Of a stretch of DNA of 5,034 bases, positions 1-5,034 are shown piece after piece. A program made the translations under genes and the position numbers. The notes beneath the pieces were generated by a model, which saw only the letters and a program-made list of their open reading frames with translations, was not told the origin of the DNA and made no database searches. The stretch's first letter is position 1; each line of letters begins with the position of its first letter. Origin of the DNA: Desulfurococcales archaeon (GTDB lineage Archaea > Thermoproteota > Thermoprotei_A > Sulfolobales > Ignisphaeraceae); assembly GCA_028276605.1 (NCBI GenBank), contig JAPYWC010000052.1:1-5034 (forward strand). Reading direction: 5' to 3'.

Positions 1-1370
1 CTATTGAAGCTCCTTACGGCTTGAGAAAGATAGAAGCCGCTTTACAGGATGCCGGATTCAAAGCCTACATTATTGATCCTGATTACCTTAAACTATACAT
101 TGATAAAGCAAAGATATTAATGATAGGTCATCACGACTTCTTCGCGTTTGGTCCTCCAAGCTCTGAATGGCGGTTGCTTACAGGTAGAGAACCTGTCAAT
201 AGGAGAAGCTTTATTCGTTTGATGGAGAGTGAAGCTGTGAGAAAGATGAAGCAGAAAGGGGTAAAAATTGTTGTTGGAGGTCCTGCCGCTTGGCAATGGC
301 TTTGGGAGCCGGAGCTTGTTGATAAGTGGGGTATTGATACCATTGTAGATGGAGAAGCTGATGAGATTGTTGTAGATTTGGTTTCAAAGATGCTGAATGG
401 TGAGGAGGTGCCGCGCTACATATATGTGGGAGCTCATGAGGCTCCTGCTTTAGACAAGATCCCAATAATAAAAGGAGCAAGTGTTAATGGTCTTGTTGAA
501 ATTATGAGGGGATGTCCTAGGGGCTGCAAATTCTGTAGCGTTACACTAAGACCATTAAGATACATTCCAATAGAGAGGATCTTGAAGGAAATAGAGGTCA
601 ACAAGAGGTTCGGAATAGAGAGCGTTATTCTTCATAGCGAGGATGTACTACTTTATGGTGCTAAGGGTATAGAGGTTAATGAAGAGGCTCTACTAAAGCT
701 ACACGACGAGGTTACGAAGAATGTTAGGAGTATGGCATGGTCTCACGCATCTCTCGCCGCTATTGTGTATGCTCAACGAAGATACAAGTTAATATCAAAG
801 ATAACTGATATCATATTCTCTCGTTTAGAGCAGAACTATCTTGGCGTTGAAGTTGGTATAGAGACTGGATCTCCAAGATTAGCACAAATAGTAATGCCTG
901 CAAAGGCTAAGCCTTTTAAGACGGAGGAGTGGCCTGATATTGTTGAGGAGGCCTTTGCCATAATGCACGAGCATAGAATAATTCCTGCCGCTACATTTAT
1001 ACTTGGATTCCCAGGTGAAGAACCTGATGATGTAATAAAGACAATTGAGCTCTTAGATCGCCTTAGAAAGTATAGAAGCTTAATAGTTCCAATGCTGTTT
1101 GTGCCTATGGGCGTATTGAAATCTGAAGAGAGTGGCATAGTAAAGATGAGGTTAACGCCAGAACATGCGGAGGCTATGAGGAAAGCTTTCTGGCACACCG
1201 TTTCATGGGCTGAAGATATTATAACGAACTTCTACATGAAAGGATTTAGGTATGAACCCATAAAGCTGTTGCTGAAGGCATTTCTCTGGTTTGCAAAAAG
1301 AAAAATGCAAGAAATTGAGAGAAAACTGCTTCCAGAGTTTACAGGTAAGGAGCTTTCAATAAAGACCTAG
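1..1370 (+). CDS. Radical SAM protein with N-terminal B12-binding-like domain, 5' end outside window
   Basis: The frame is open from base 3, and the residues before the first possible start (TTG at 21) read IEAPYG and run into LRKIEAAL. This is ordinary internal family sequence, so TTG 21 is probably an internal Leu and the true start lies upstream. Counting that Leu as residue 1, residues 1-115 form a Rossmann-like domain of the B12-binding type (GPPS at 44-47, VVGGP at 84-88, GEADE at 111-115). The radical SAM core follows: Cys165, Cys169 and Cys172 in a CxxxCxxC motif that should bind the 4Fe-4S cluster, then GVEVGIETGS (275-284) and GFPGEE (329-334), both typical of the core barrel. A helical tail rich in Lys and Arg ends the protein. 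The reaction is unknown; families of this layout use SAM to start radical methylation or methylthiolation. A canonical DxHxxG cobalamin motif is absent from the visible part, so cobalamin use is uncertain. It ends at TAG. Confidence 0.88.
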   Translation, partial: IEAPYGLRKIEAALQDAGFKAYIIDPDYLKLYIDKAKILMIGHHDFFAFGPPSSEWRLLTGREPVNRRSFIRLMESEAVRKMKQKGVKIVVGGPAAWQWLWEPELVDKWGIDTIVDGEADEIVVDLVSKMLNGEEVPRYIYVGAHEAPALDKIPIIKGASVNGLVEIMRGCPRGCKFCSVTLRPLRYIPIERILKEIEVNKRFGIESVILHSEDVLLYGAKGIEVNEEALLKLHDEVTKNVRSMAWSHASLAAIVYAQRRYKLISKITDIIFSRLEQNYLGVEVGIETGSPRLAQIVMPAKAKPFKTEEWPDIVEEAFAIMHEHRIIPAATFILGFPGEEPDDVIKTIELLDRLRKYRSLIVPMLFVPMGVLKSEESGIVKMRLTPEHAEAMRKAFWHTVSWAEDIITNFYMKGFRYEPIKLLLKAFLWFAKRKMQEIERKLLPEFTGKELSIKT

Positions 1371-1375
1371 CTCAG

Positions 1376-1392
1376 AACCTTATCAAACCTTA
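1376..1392. repeat. Short direct repeat AACCTTA, two copies 10 bp apart
   Basis: AACCTTA occurs at 1376-1382 and again at 1386-1392, one helical turn apart. It lies just after the radical SAM stop codon and about 45 bp ahead of the TATA element of the next gene. It could be an operator or chance; nothing else supports a role. Confidence 0.25.
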
Positions 1393-1431
1393 CAAGCAAA
1401 GAACTAGACCACATGCTTGCGTCTGCACACT

Positions 1432-1440
1432 TTTAAATAT
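1432..1440 (+). promoter_or_regulatory. TATA element for the ESCRT-III-like gene
   Basis: TTTAAATAT matches the archaeal TATA box. About 25 bp downstream of its centre is position 1461-1462, only a few bases before GTG 1467 and ATG 1473. The transcript would therefore be leaderless or nearly so. The preceding bases are not a convincing BRE. Confidence 0.6.
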
Positions 1441-1466
1441 GTCCTTCACAAAGAATTATTTGTAGG

Positions 1467-1964
1467 GTGATTATGCGAGCAAAAACAAAGATTATACTGA
1501 GCCTAGCGATTTTACGAGAAATCAGTAACAAGATTAAATATTATAAGTTGGTTATTGAGAATAACATAAGGAAGTTAAATGCTATTGCTAATGCGGGAAT
1601 TCTAAAGGATGAGGTTGATGTTAATAGAGAATTAAAAAACTTAATAGAGTTGAAGGAAAAGATAGAGTTTATAGATGTTTTTGTGGAATACATGATTGTA
1701 AAACTCGAAACTATAATTGCCGTTGAAAACCTTACGCTAGCAACATCTCTGATTAAGGAGTTTGCTAAGGAGCTTAAACACAGTATTGGAGGGGTGCTTC
1801 CAGCACTTGATATCTATATAGATGAGCTAAATAGACTTAGTAACGATACTGTACGCACACTTAGCCTAGAGCTCAATATTAATGTAAACGATATTATTGT
1901 AAGGGAAGAGGCAAGAAAAATTATTAATGAAGCAAAAGCGTACATTAAGGCTAAAAGCATCTGA
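1467..1964 (+). CDS. ESCRT-III-like protein, small divergent CdvB paralogue
   Basis: This 165-residue, almost wholly helical protein has the layout of an ESCRT-III (Snf7/CdvB) core. There is a long basic first helix (about 7-44), a short turn, a charged second helix (about 48-86) ending in VKLETI, which resembles the RLETI/RLETV seen in archaeal CdvB proteins, then a third helix. Next comes a segment with LPALDIYIDEL (111-121), like the CdvB 'P-E/A-L-D' helix, and a last helix EEARKIINEAK (147-157), much like the CdvB EEAxxIIxEA segment. ESCRT-III proteins polymerise on membranes and drive constriction in division or vesicle release. The protein stops right after this last helix, so it has no C-terminal winged helix (which recruits CdvA) and no proline-rich MIM2 tail (which binds the ATPase CdvC/Vps4). 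GTG 1467 gives this length; ATG 1473 is a close alternative, only two residues shorter. The gene is more AT-rich than its neighbours. The family call rests on pattern recognition without alignment. Confidence 0.72.
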   Translation: MIMRAKTKIILSLAILREISNKIKYYKLVIENNIRKLNAIANAGILKDEVDVNRELKNLIELKEKIEFIDVFVEYMIVKLETIIAVENLTLATSLIKEFAKELKHSIGGVLPALDIYIDELNRLSNDTVRTLSLELNINVNDIIVREEARKIINEAKAYIKAKSI

Positions 1965-2003
1965 CCGTTGTAAAGAGATAAACCTTTGAGTTTGTACTTT
2001 GCA

Positions 2004-2552
2004 TTAGATGGTTTCTGCTCCTGCGTCGCTCACACCTTTGACATATAGATAGAGTCTTGCCGTACGCATGGGCAAAGCAACTTCAACTACTTGAACAGGT
2101 TTCCAGCCAGGTATCTCAAAATCCAATGTTATAATTCTTGTTCCATTCTTTAACTCGCTCTCCAGCTTTGGTCTTAGCGCTCTATTAACAGAGGTTAGAA
2201 GATACATGTATATAACTGATGCTTCAGATAAATTAACTTTAAAGAAATCTTCATTTATAAACTCTATTTTATCAGCAACATTAGCCATCTTTGCATTCTC
2301 CTTGGCACGCTCAATCAAAACAGGATTCAGTTCAACACATACTGCTTTCTTCACCCCCTCTTTAGCCGCTCTGATAACTACACGCCCATCCCCACACCCC
2401 AAATCATAAAAAATATCAGTGGATTTAAGGTCTGCAAGCTTCATAATAATGTCTAATAATTCCTCTCTTGTTGGTACCCAGGGAACCCTAACACCTTCAT
2501 AAAACGATGATACCACGCCTAACACCTCCTCATAGCTCCATAAACTGTTCAA
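2004..2552 (-). CDS. aKMT-like protein-lysine methyltransferase (class I, SAM-dependent)
   Basis: This is a seven-beta-strand methyltransferase closely resembling the crenarchaeal lysine methyltransferase aKMT (aKMT4), which transfers methyl groups from SAM to lysines of chromatin proteins such as Cren7 and of many other proteins. In the longest frame (TTG at 2570 as residue 1) the aKMT-like part begins at VPWVPTREE (29-37). Motif I, YDLGCGDGR (55-63), binds SAM; Glu80 in VCVELN should hold the ribose; NEDFF (106-110) and the following SEASVIYMYLLTSVN stretch form motifs II/III. LRPKLESELKNGTRI and DFEIPGW (150-156) are further aKMT hallmarks. I start the gene at TTG 2552 because GAGGTGA lies 5 bases ahead of it and a TATA element lies about 25 bp upstream; this gives 182 residues. 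TTG 2570 would add six residues and has no Shine-Dalgarno. Even so, the N-terminus is longer than that of aKMT as I recall it. The gene follows the YkgJ-type gene by 48 bp and faces the ESCRT-III-like gene tail to tail. Confidence 0.88.
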   Translation of the reverse strand: MNSLWSYEEVLGVVSSFYEGVRVPWVPTREELLDIIMKLADLKSTDIFYDLGCGDGRVVIRAAKEGVKKAVCVELNPVLIERAKENAKMANVADKIEFINEDFFKVNLSEASVIYMYLLTSVNRALRPKLESELKNGTRIITLDFEIPGWKPVQVVEVALPMRTARLYLYVKGVSDAGAETI

Positions 2553-2557
2553 ACTAC

Positions 2558-2564
2558 TCACCTC
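2558..2564 (-). promoter_or_regulatory. Shine-Dalgarno that favours the TTG start at 2552
   Basis: Read on the minus strand this is GAGGTGA, a strong match to the anti-Shine-Dalgarno of archaeal 16S rRNA, followed by 5 bases and then TTG at 2552-2550. If TTG 2570 were the start, this motif would lie inside the coding region as codons 3-5. Confidence 0.6.
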
Positions 2565-2572
2565 TTTCAAGG

Positions 2573-2580
2573 TTTTAAAG
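2573..2580 (-). promoter_or_regulatory. TATA element for the methyltransferase gene
   Basis: The minus strand reads CTTTAAAA, preceded by a purine-rich AGTATAAAG that could act as BRE or as a second TATA (2582-2587). Initiation about 25 bp downstream falls near 2551 from the first element or 2559 from the second, both next to TTG 2552. The methyltransferase may thus be transcribed separately from the two genes ahead of it. Confidence 0.5.
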
Positions 2581-2600
2581 CTTTATACTTCAAAACATGA

Positions 2601-3206
2601 CTATGGAATCCAGAGACCTTGTTGCATAAGCTTTTTCATGTCTTCTTTAGCACGCGACATAATGAACTCCAAAAATGTATCAGCCACGGATTCAAAACTT
2701 TTAGAGCTATATGGAGAGATGTTCCACTCCTCTGCAACACGTTTCCATAACTTAAGCTCCAGAATTCTAGCTTTAGCTAGTCTTAGATACTCCTTCTTAA
2801 CATTATCAGGTATTGGCTTGTCATCGAGTATTATGCCTGGACACTCGCCAATAGCATTATCGTTGAGGTCTATGTCGATATCACCATTATTATTCTCAAT
2901 ATAGACGAATGGATAGAATCTACAAACAAGTGGCTTATATGGATGTATGGAGCACTTTCCATCCTTTGAGAGAAAAATGCAGGACCCGTCTTCCTTTGAG
3001 CCAAGCGCTAGAAAATATTTCTTAGAGTTGAATATTACTTGAGGATATTGAAGGTCTTCATAGAGAGATGCGTCATAGAGGCTCAGCATATCCGGTTTTA
3101 TATTAACCTTTGCATAAACTTCTATTCTTAAAAGATCTAAATGTGTAACTGGAATCCAGTACTTCTTACAGCAGTAACCCTTCATTAGGCATCTAAATAT
3201 CACCAT
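2601..3206 (-). CDS. YkgJ-type CxxCxxCC-family cysteine-cluster protein (putative Zn/Fe-chelating domain)
   Basis: The cysteine pattern fits the YkgJ / zinc- or iron-chelating domain family (often labelled Fe-S oxidoreductase). Cys6, Cys12 and Cys13 lie near the start, followed by IPVTHLDLLRI (18-28). Then come Cys76 in GSCIFL, Cys85 in GKCSIH, Cys95 in PLVCRFYPF and Cys122 in GECPG, with His88 between. The motif order C-CC, then VTxxDxxRI, CxFL, GxCxIHxxKPLxCRxYPF and CxG is the family signature. The ligands suggest a bound metal or cluster; the reaction is unknown, and no membrane segment or signal peptide is visible. A C-terminal helical extension of about 70 residues follows. ATG 3206 is well supported: GGGGAG lies 5 bases upstream, and the first Cys comes six residues in, as in relatives. 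It begins 19 bp after the stop of the RHH gene, so the two are probably cotranscribed. Confidence 0.85.
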   Translation of the reverse strand: MVIFRCLMKGYCCKKYWIPVTHLDLLRIEVYAKVNIKPDMLSLYDASLYEDLQYPQVIFNSKKYFLALGSKEDGSCIFLSKDGKCSIHPYKPLVCRFYPFVYIENNNGDIDIDLNDNAIGECPGIILDDKPIPDNVKKEYLRLAKARILELKLWKRVAEEWNISPYSSKSFESVADTFLEFIMSRAKEDMKKLMQQGLWIP

Positions 3207-3211
3207 TCTTT

Positions 3212-3217
3212 CTCCCC
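3212..3217 (-). promoter_or_regulatory. Ribosome binding site of the YkgJ-type gene
   Basis: The minus strand reads GGGGAG, five bases before ATG 3206. A Shine-Dalgarno here fits an internal operon gene translated from a transcript that starts ahead of the RHH gene; no TATA element is seen in the 19-bp spacer. Confidence 0.45.
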
Positions 3218-3225
3218 ACTAAGAC

Positions 3226-3933
3226 CTATGATACAAGTTTCCATCGCTTGTTCGCTGCATCAAAAATTAATAATGCAGACTCCTTAAGTTTTTTAAAGAG
3301 ACGAAACTCTATATCATCTAGAACATTCCTTATTTCATCCTCGTTCTGAGTCGTTATGCTACTGATCTTCTCAAGGAAGATACGCCAAAAATCTGGGTCT
3401 ACAGCTATTCGCTCATCCTTGGTTTCAATTATTTTTGCTCCTTCTCTCTGTAACTTGCTGAAGAAAGCATCCCTGTTCTTGATCCTACCAGCAATATCGC
3501 TTTCAAACAATGCTTTATTTTCGCGTAGGATTTCAATGGCGGATCTTCTCTCTCTCTTCTTCTCTATCTCCTCACCATGCACCTTCTCTGGTTTAGCTTC
3601 TTTCACCTGTTGTGAGAGCTTCTCTTCAAGCTCTTTTATCTTATCCTCAATAGTCTCAATTCTTTCAATGATCTCGGCATACTTCCTAGCAATTTCATCT
3701 ACTTTTGACGTAAATGGGTTAATTCGATCCATAAGTTTTCTTTCAATTAGTTGAACAATTTTTTCAATTCCTATCCCTACCTTAGACTCTGCCTCGCCTT
3801 GTTTTACCTTCCCCAAATCCCTCAATATTAATACCTTGATATACTCACCCACAGATACAAGACCTTCTGATTTAGCTTTTGCTGCAAGCTCTTCATATAA
3901 TTTGTCATCAATTTTAATTATGATAGTCTTCAT
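3226..3933 (-). CDS. Ribbon-helix-helix / coiled-coil / winged-helix-like protein, probable DNA-binding
   Basis: Three parts can be seen. Residues 1-41 fit a CopG/MetJ-type ribbon-helix-helix: a strand TIIIKID, helix KLYEELAAKAKSEG, turn, helix VGEYIKVLILRDLG. Such domains dimerise and insert the paired strands into the DNA major groove. Residues about 55-128 are a long charged helix with heptad-like Ile/Leu spacing (around IERIETIEDKIKELEEKL), a probable coiled coil. Residues about 129-190, AIEILRENKALFESDIAGRI through DERIAVDPDFWRIFLEKI, look like a small winged-helix-like domain, followed by a further helical C-terminus. A role as transcription regulator or chromosome-associated protein is inference; no named family is recognised. 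ATG 3933 lies about 25 bp after a TATA element, so the message is probably leaderless. The YkgJ-type gene follows after 19 bp. Confidence 0.72.
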   Translation of the reverse strand: MKTIIIKIDDKLYEELAAKAKSEGLVSVGEYIKVLILRDLGKVKQGEAESKVGIGIEKIVQLIERKLMDRINPFTSKVDEIARKYAEIIERIETIEDKIKELEEKLSQQVKEAKPEKVHGEEIEKKRERRSAIEILRENKALFESDIAGRIKNRDAFFSKLQREGAKIIETKDERIAVDPDFWRIFLEKISSITTQNEDEIRNVLDDIEFRLFKKLKESALLIFDAANKRWKLVS

Positions 3934-3952
3934 TAGCTAAACCTAGAGAAAG

Positions 3953-3960
3953 TATAAATA
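3953..3960 (-). promoter_or_regulatory. TATA element of the RHH / YkgJ-type operon
   Basis: The minus strand reads TATTTATA. Its centre is about 25 bp from ATG 3933, which predicts initiation at or within a couple of bases of the start codon, a leaderless arrangement. A weak TAGGT at 3941-3945 is the only Shine-Dalgarno candidate. Confidence 0.55.
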
Positions 3961-3982
3961 CAAAAGAATTTAATAAAATTTA
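3961..3982 (-). terminator. Possible T-rich terminator after the phosphoribosyltransferase gene
   Basis: About 20 bp beyond the stop codon at 4003 the minus strand reads AAATTTTATTAAATTCTTTTG, with T runs of four and four. Archaeal termination commonly needs only such T-rich stretches. It directly abuts the TATA element of the next gene, so the T-rich bases might instead be promoter context. Confidence 0.35.
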
Positions 3983-4002
3983 AGAGGCTTTATTAACTTA
4001 AT

Positions 4003-5034
4003 TTACAAATCTACGTATCTTAGTTGATCAAGAACATATTGCCTAATTTCATGATGTGAAGGTAGATCCACAACAATCACACCTTCATCCATAACTTTGG
4101 TCAACATTGGCTTGGCGAGAGAGCCGTTAGTGCATCGTATCTCTTTTCCTGGCACATCAATGTAGTCTTCCTTTATTGGTGTACATCTATATAACTGCTT
4201 CATACCTGGCAGCTTACCTCTCTTAGCTATTGGTATCCATCTCTGCTCCTTTTCATCAAAGACTTCGACAATATCCATGCTTAGGTCCACTGAGGGTGGA
4301 AACGCTATTGATGTTCCTACCCCAAATGCATCCGCCACATCTTTAAGTCTCTCTATTTCTTCCTCATCTATACCACCACTCACCATAACTCTGACATGAT
4401 CGTATCCATGTAGTTTGAGAGTCCATTTAACTTCCTTAGCTATTAGCGCCATGTCTCCTCTTCTACTTCGAGGAGTATCAAGTCTAACACCCCAGAGCCT
4501 GTCACCAAGAGTCTTTGCAGCTAAGAGGCTTTCGTAACGCTCATCATAGAACGTATCGACAAGTGCTATTCTAGGAACTTCAGGTGGCATCGTCTCATCG
4601 AATGCTTTCCATGCTTTAACAGGGTCTCCAAAAACTATGATCAGCGCATGAGGAATTGTGCCCCTAGGCTCAACACCTATGGTCTCCTTGCTAAAAGCTC
4701 CTGAAACAGCATCACAACCCCCTATATATGCAGCTCTATCAAGTGCAGCTGCTACGGCTGGATGTTGAGCCCTTAAACCGAAGAACACCACTAGTTTATC
4801 TCCTGCTTTTTTCTTAATTCTTGCAGCCTTTGTTGAAACACTTGTGTAGAATCTTAGTATTCCTAGTAATGCTGTTTCATATACTATTATATCGCAGATC
4901 CTCCCCTCTAAAACGGTAAGCGGATACAGAGGGGCAAAAACAGTGCCCTCAGGCACAGAGTATATGGTTACTTTCTTACCCTGAAAAAGTGCTAGGAGCT
5001 CTTCAAGACCTGTGTATACTGCCCATTTATATTC
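4003..5034 (-). CDS. Nicotinate phosphoribosyltransferase, archaeal type, 5' end outside window
   Basis: The enzyme joins nicotinate to PRPP, giving nicotinate mononucleotide in NAD salvage (Preiss-Handler route), in the cytoplasm. The frame is open to the right edge: codons 4957-5034 read EYKWAVYTGLEELLALFQ and onward, good family sequence, so GTG 4956 is internal and the start lies outside. Numbering from the first codon in the window, motifs are PEGTVF (28-33), GLRAQHP (86-92), IGGCD (104-108), GTIPHA with His129 (perhaps the active-site His), DTFYDER (160-166), GVRLDTPRSRRGD (182-194, phosphate/PRPP region), SGGID (219-223) and FGVGT (237-241). The C-terminal region, which in the Thermoplasma enzyme carries a zinc-knuckle-like site, here keeps only Cys284 and Cys301. 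The archaeal form is shorter than bacterial PncB. It is separated from the next gene by 69 bp containing that gene's promoter. Confidence 0.93.
   Translation of the reverse strand, partial: EYKWAVYTGLEELLALFQGKKVTIYSVPEGTVFAPLYPLTVLEGRICDIIVYETALLGILRFYTSVSTKAARIKKKAGDKLVVFFGLRAQHPAVAAALDRAAYIGGCDAVSGAFSKETIGVEPRGTIPHALIIVFGDPVKAWKAFDETMPPEVPRIALVDTFYDERYESLLAAKTLGDRLWGVRLDTPRSRRGDMALIAKEVKWTLKLHGYDHVRVMVSGGIDEEEIERLKDVADAFGVGTSIAFPPSVDLSMDIVEVFDEKEQRWIPIAKRGKLPGMKQLYRCTPIKEDYIDVPGKEIRCTNGSLAKPMLTKVMDEGVIVVDLPSHHEIRQYVLDQLRYVDL

Noticed and set aside
1022..1036. CTGATGATG as a C/D box sRNA signal on the plus strand
   Set aside because: It is inside the radical SAM coding sequence (EEPDDV), with no matching D box within about 90 bases.
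21..1370. TTG at 21 as the true start of the radical SAM gene
   Set aside because: The frame is open upstream to the window edge, and the residues before it (IEAPYG) continue family-like sequence; the gene is cut by the window.
1965..2003. Bidirectional terminator hairpin between the convergent genes
   Set aside because: I found no inverted repeat and only short T runs (TTT) on either strand; the spacer is too weak to annotate.
3544..3575. Pyrimidine-rich TCTTCTCTCTC tract as a repeat or regulatory element
   Set aside because: It lies inside the RHH gene and simply encodes the charged stretch EIEKKRERRS; no exact repeat unit is kept.
3356..3754. 132-codon plus-strand open frame opposite the RHH gene
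   Set aside because: It is a Ser/Leu/Ile-rich antisense shadow of a convincing gene, with no promoter or Shine-Dalgarno of its own.
4540..4552. Minus-strand ATGATGA as the C box of a C/D box sRNA
   Set aside because: No D/D' boxes (CTGA) at suitable spacing follow, and it sits in the conserved DTFYDER codons of the phosphoribosyltransferase.
4003..4956. GTG at 4956 as the true start of the phosphoribosyltransferase
   Set aside because: The same frame runs 26 codons further to the edge with recognisable family sequence (EYKWAVYTGLEELL), and no promoter or Shine-Dalgarno precedes 4956.

Overview
The window looks like a piece of a thermoproteotal (crenarchaeal/TACK) archaeal chromosome. The basis is the gene content: an ESCRT-III/CdvB-like protein, a close look-alike of the crenarchaeal protein-lysine methyltransferase aKMT, an archaeal-type nicotinate phosphoribosyltransferase and an archaeal radical SAM family of unknown role. 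The control signals agree: TATA-like elements about 25 bp ahead of start codons, probable leaderless starts, and GTG/TTG starts. I cannot name a genus. No rRNA, tRNA, CRISPR array or mobile element was seen.

Layout. Two genes run rightward. The first is a radical SAM protein with an N-terminal Rossmann-like (B12-binding-type) domain; it enters from the left edge without its own start. After a 96-bp gap comes a small AT-rich gene (1467-1964) with its own TATA element, read as a minimal ESCRT-III/CdvB paralogue. The other four genes run leftward and meet the ESCRT-III gene tail to tail across 39 bp. In their direction of transcription they are: nicotinate phosphoribosyltransferase (its start lies beyond the right edge), a ribbon-helix-helix / coiled-coil / winged-helix protein with its own promoter, a cysteine-rich YkgJ-type protein 19 bp behind it, and the aKMT-like methyltransferase, which has its own TATA element and a strong Shine-Dalgarno that argues for a TTG start six codons inside the longest frame.

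How they fit together. The genes do not form one pathway. The clearest functional unit is the RHH protein plus the YkgJ-type protein, which look cotranscribed. The ESCRT-III-like protein probably takes part in membrane remodelling or division. The methyltransferase probably modifies chromatin or other proteins. The phosphoribosyltransferase feeds NAD salvage. Both edge genes are cut by the window, not broken. Intergenic spaces are all under 100 bp and hold mainly promoter signals.
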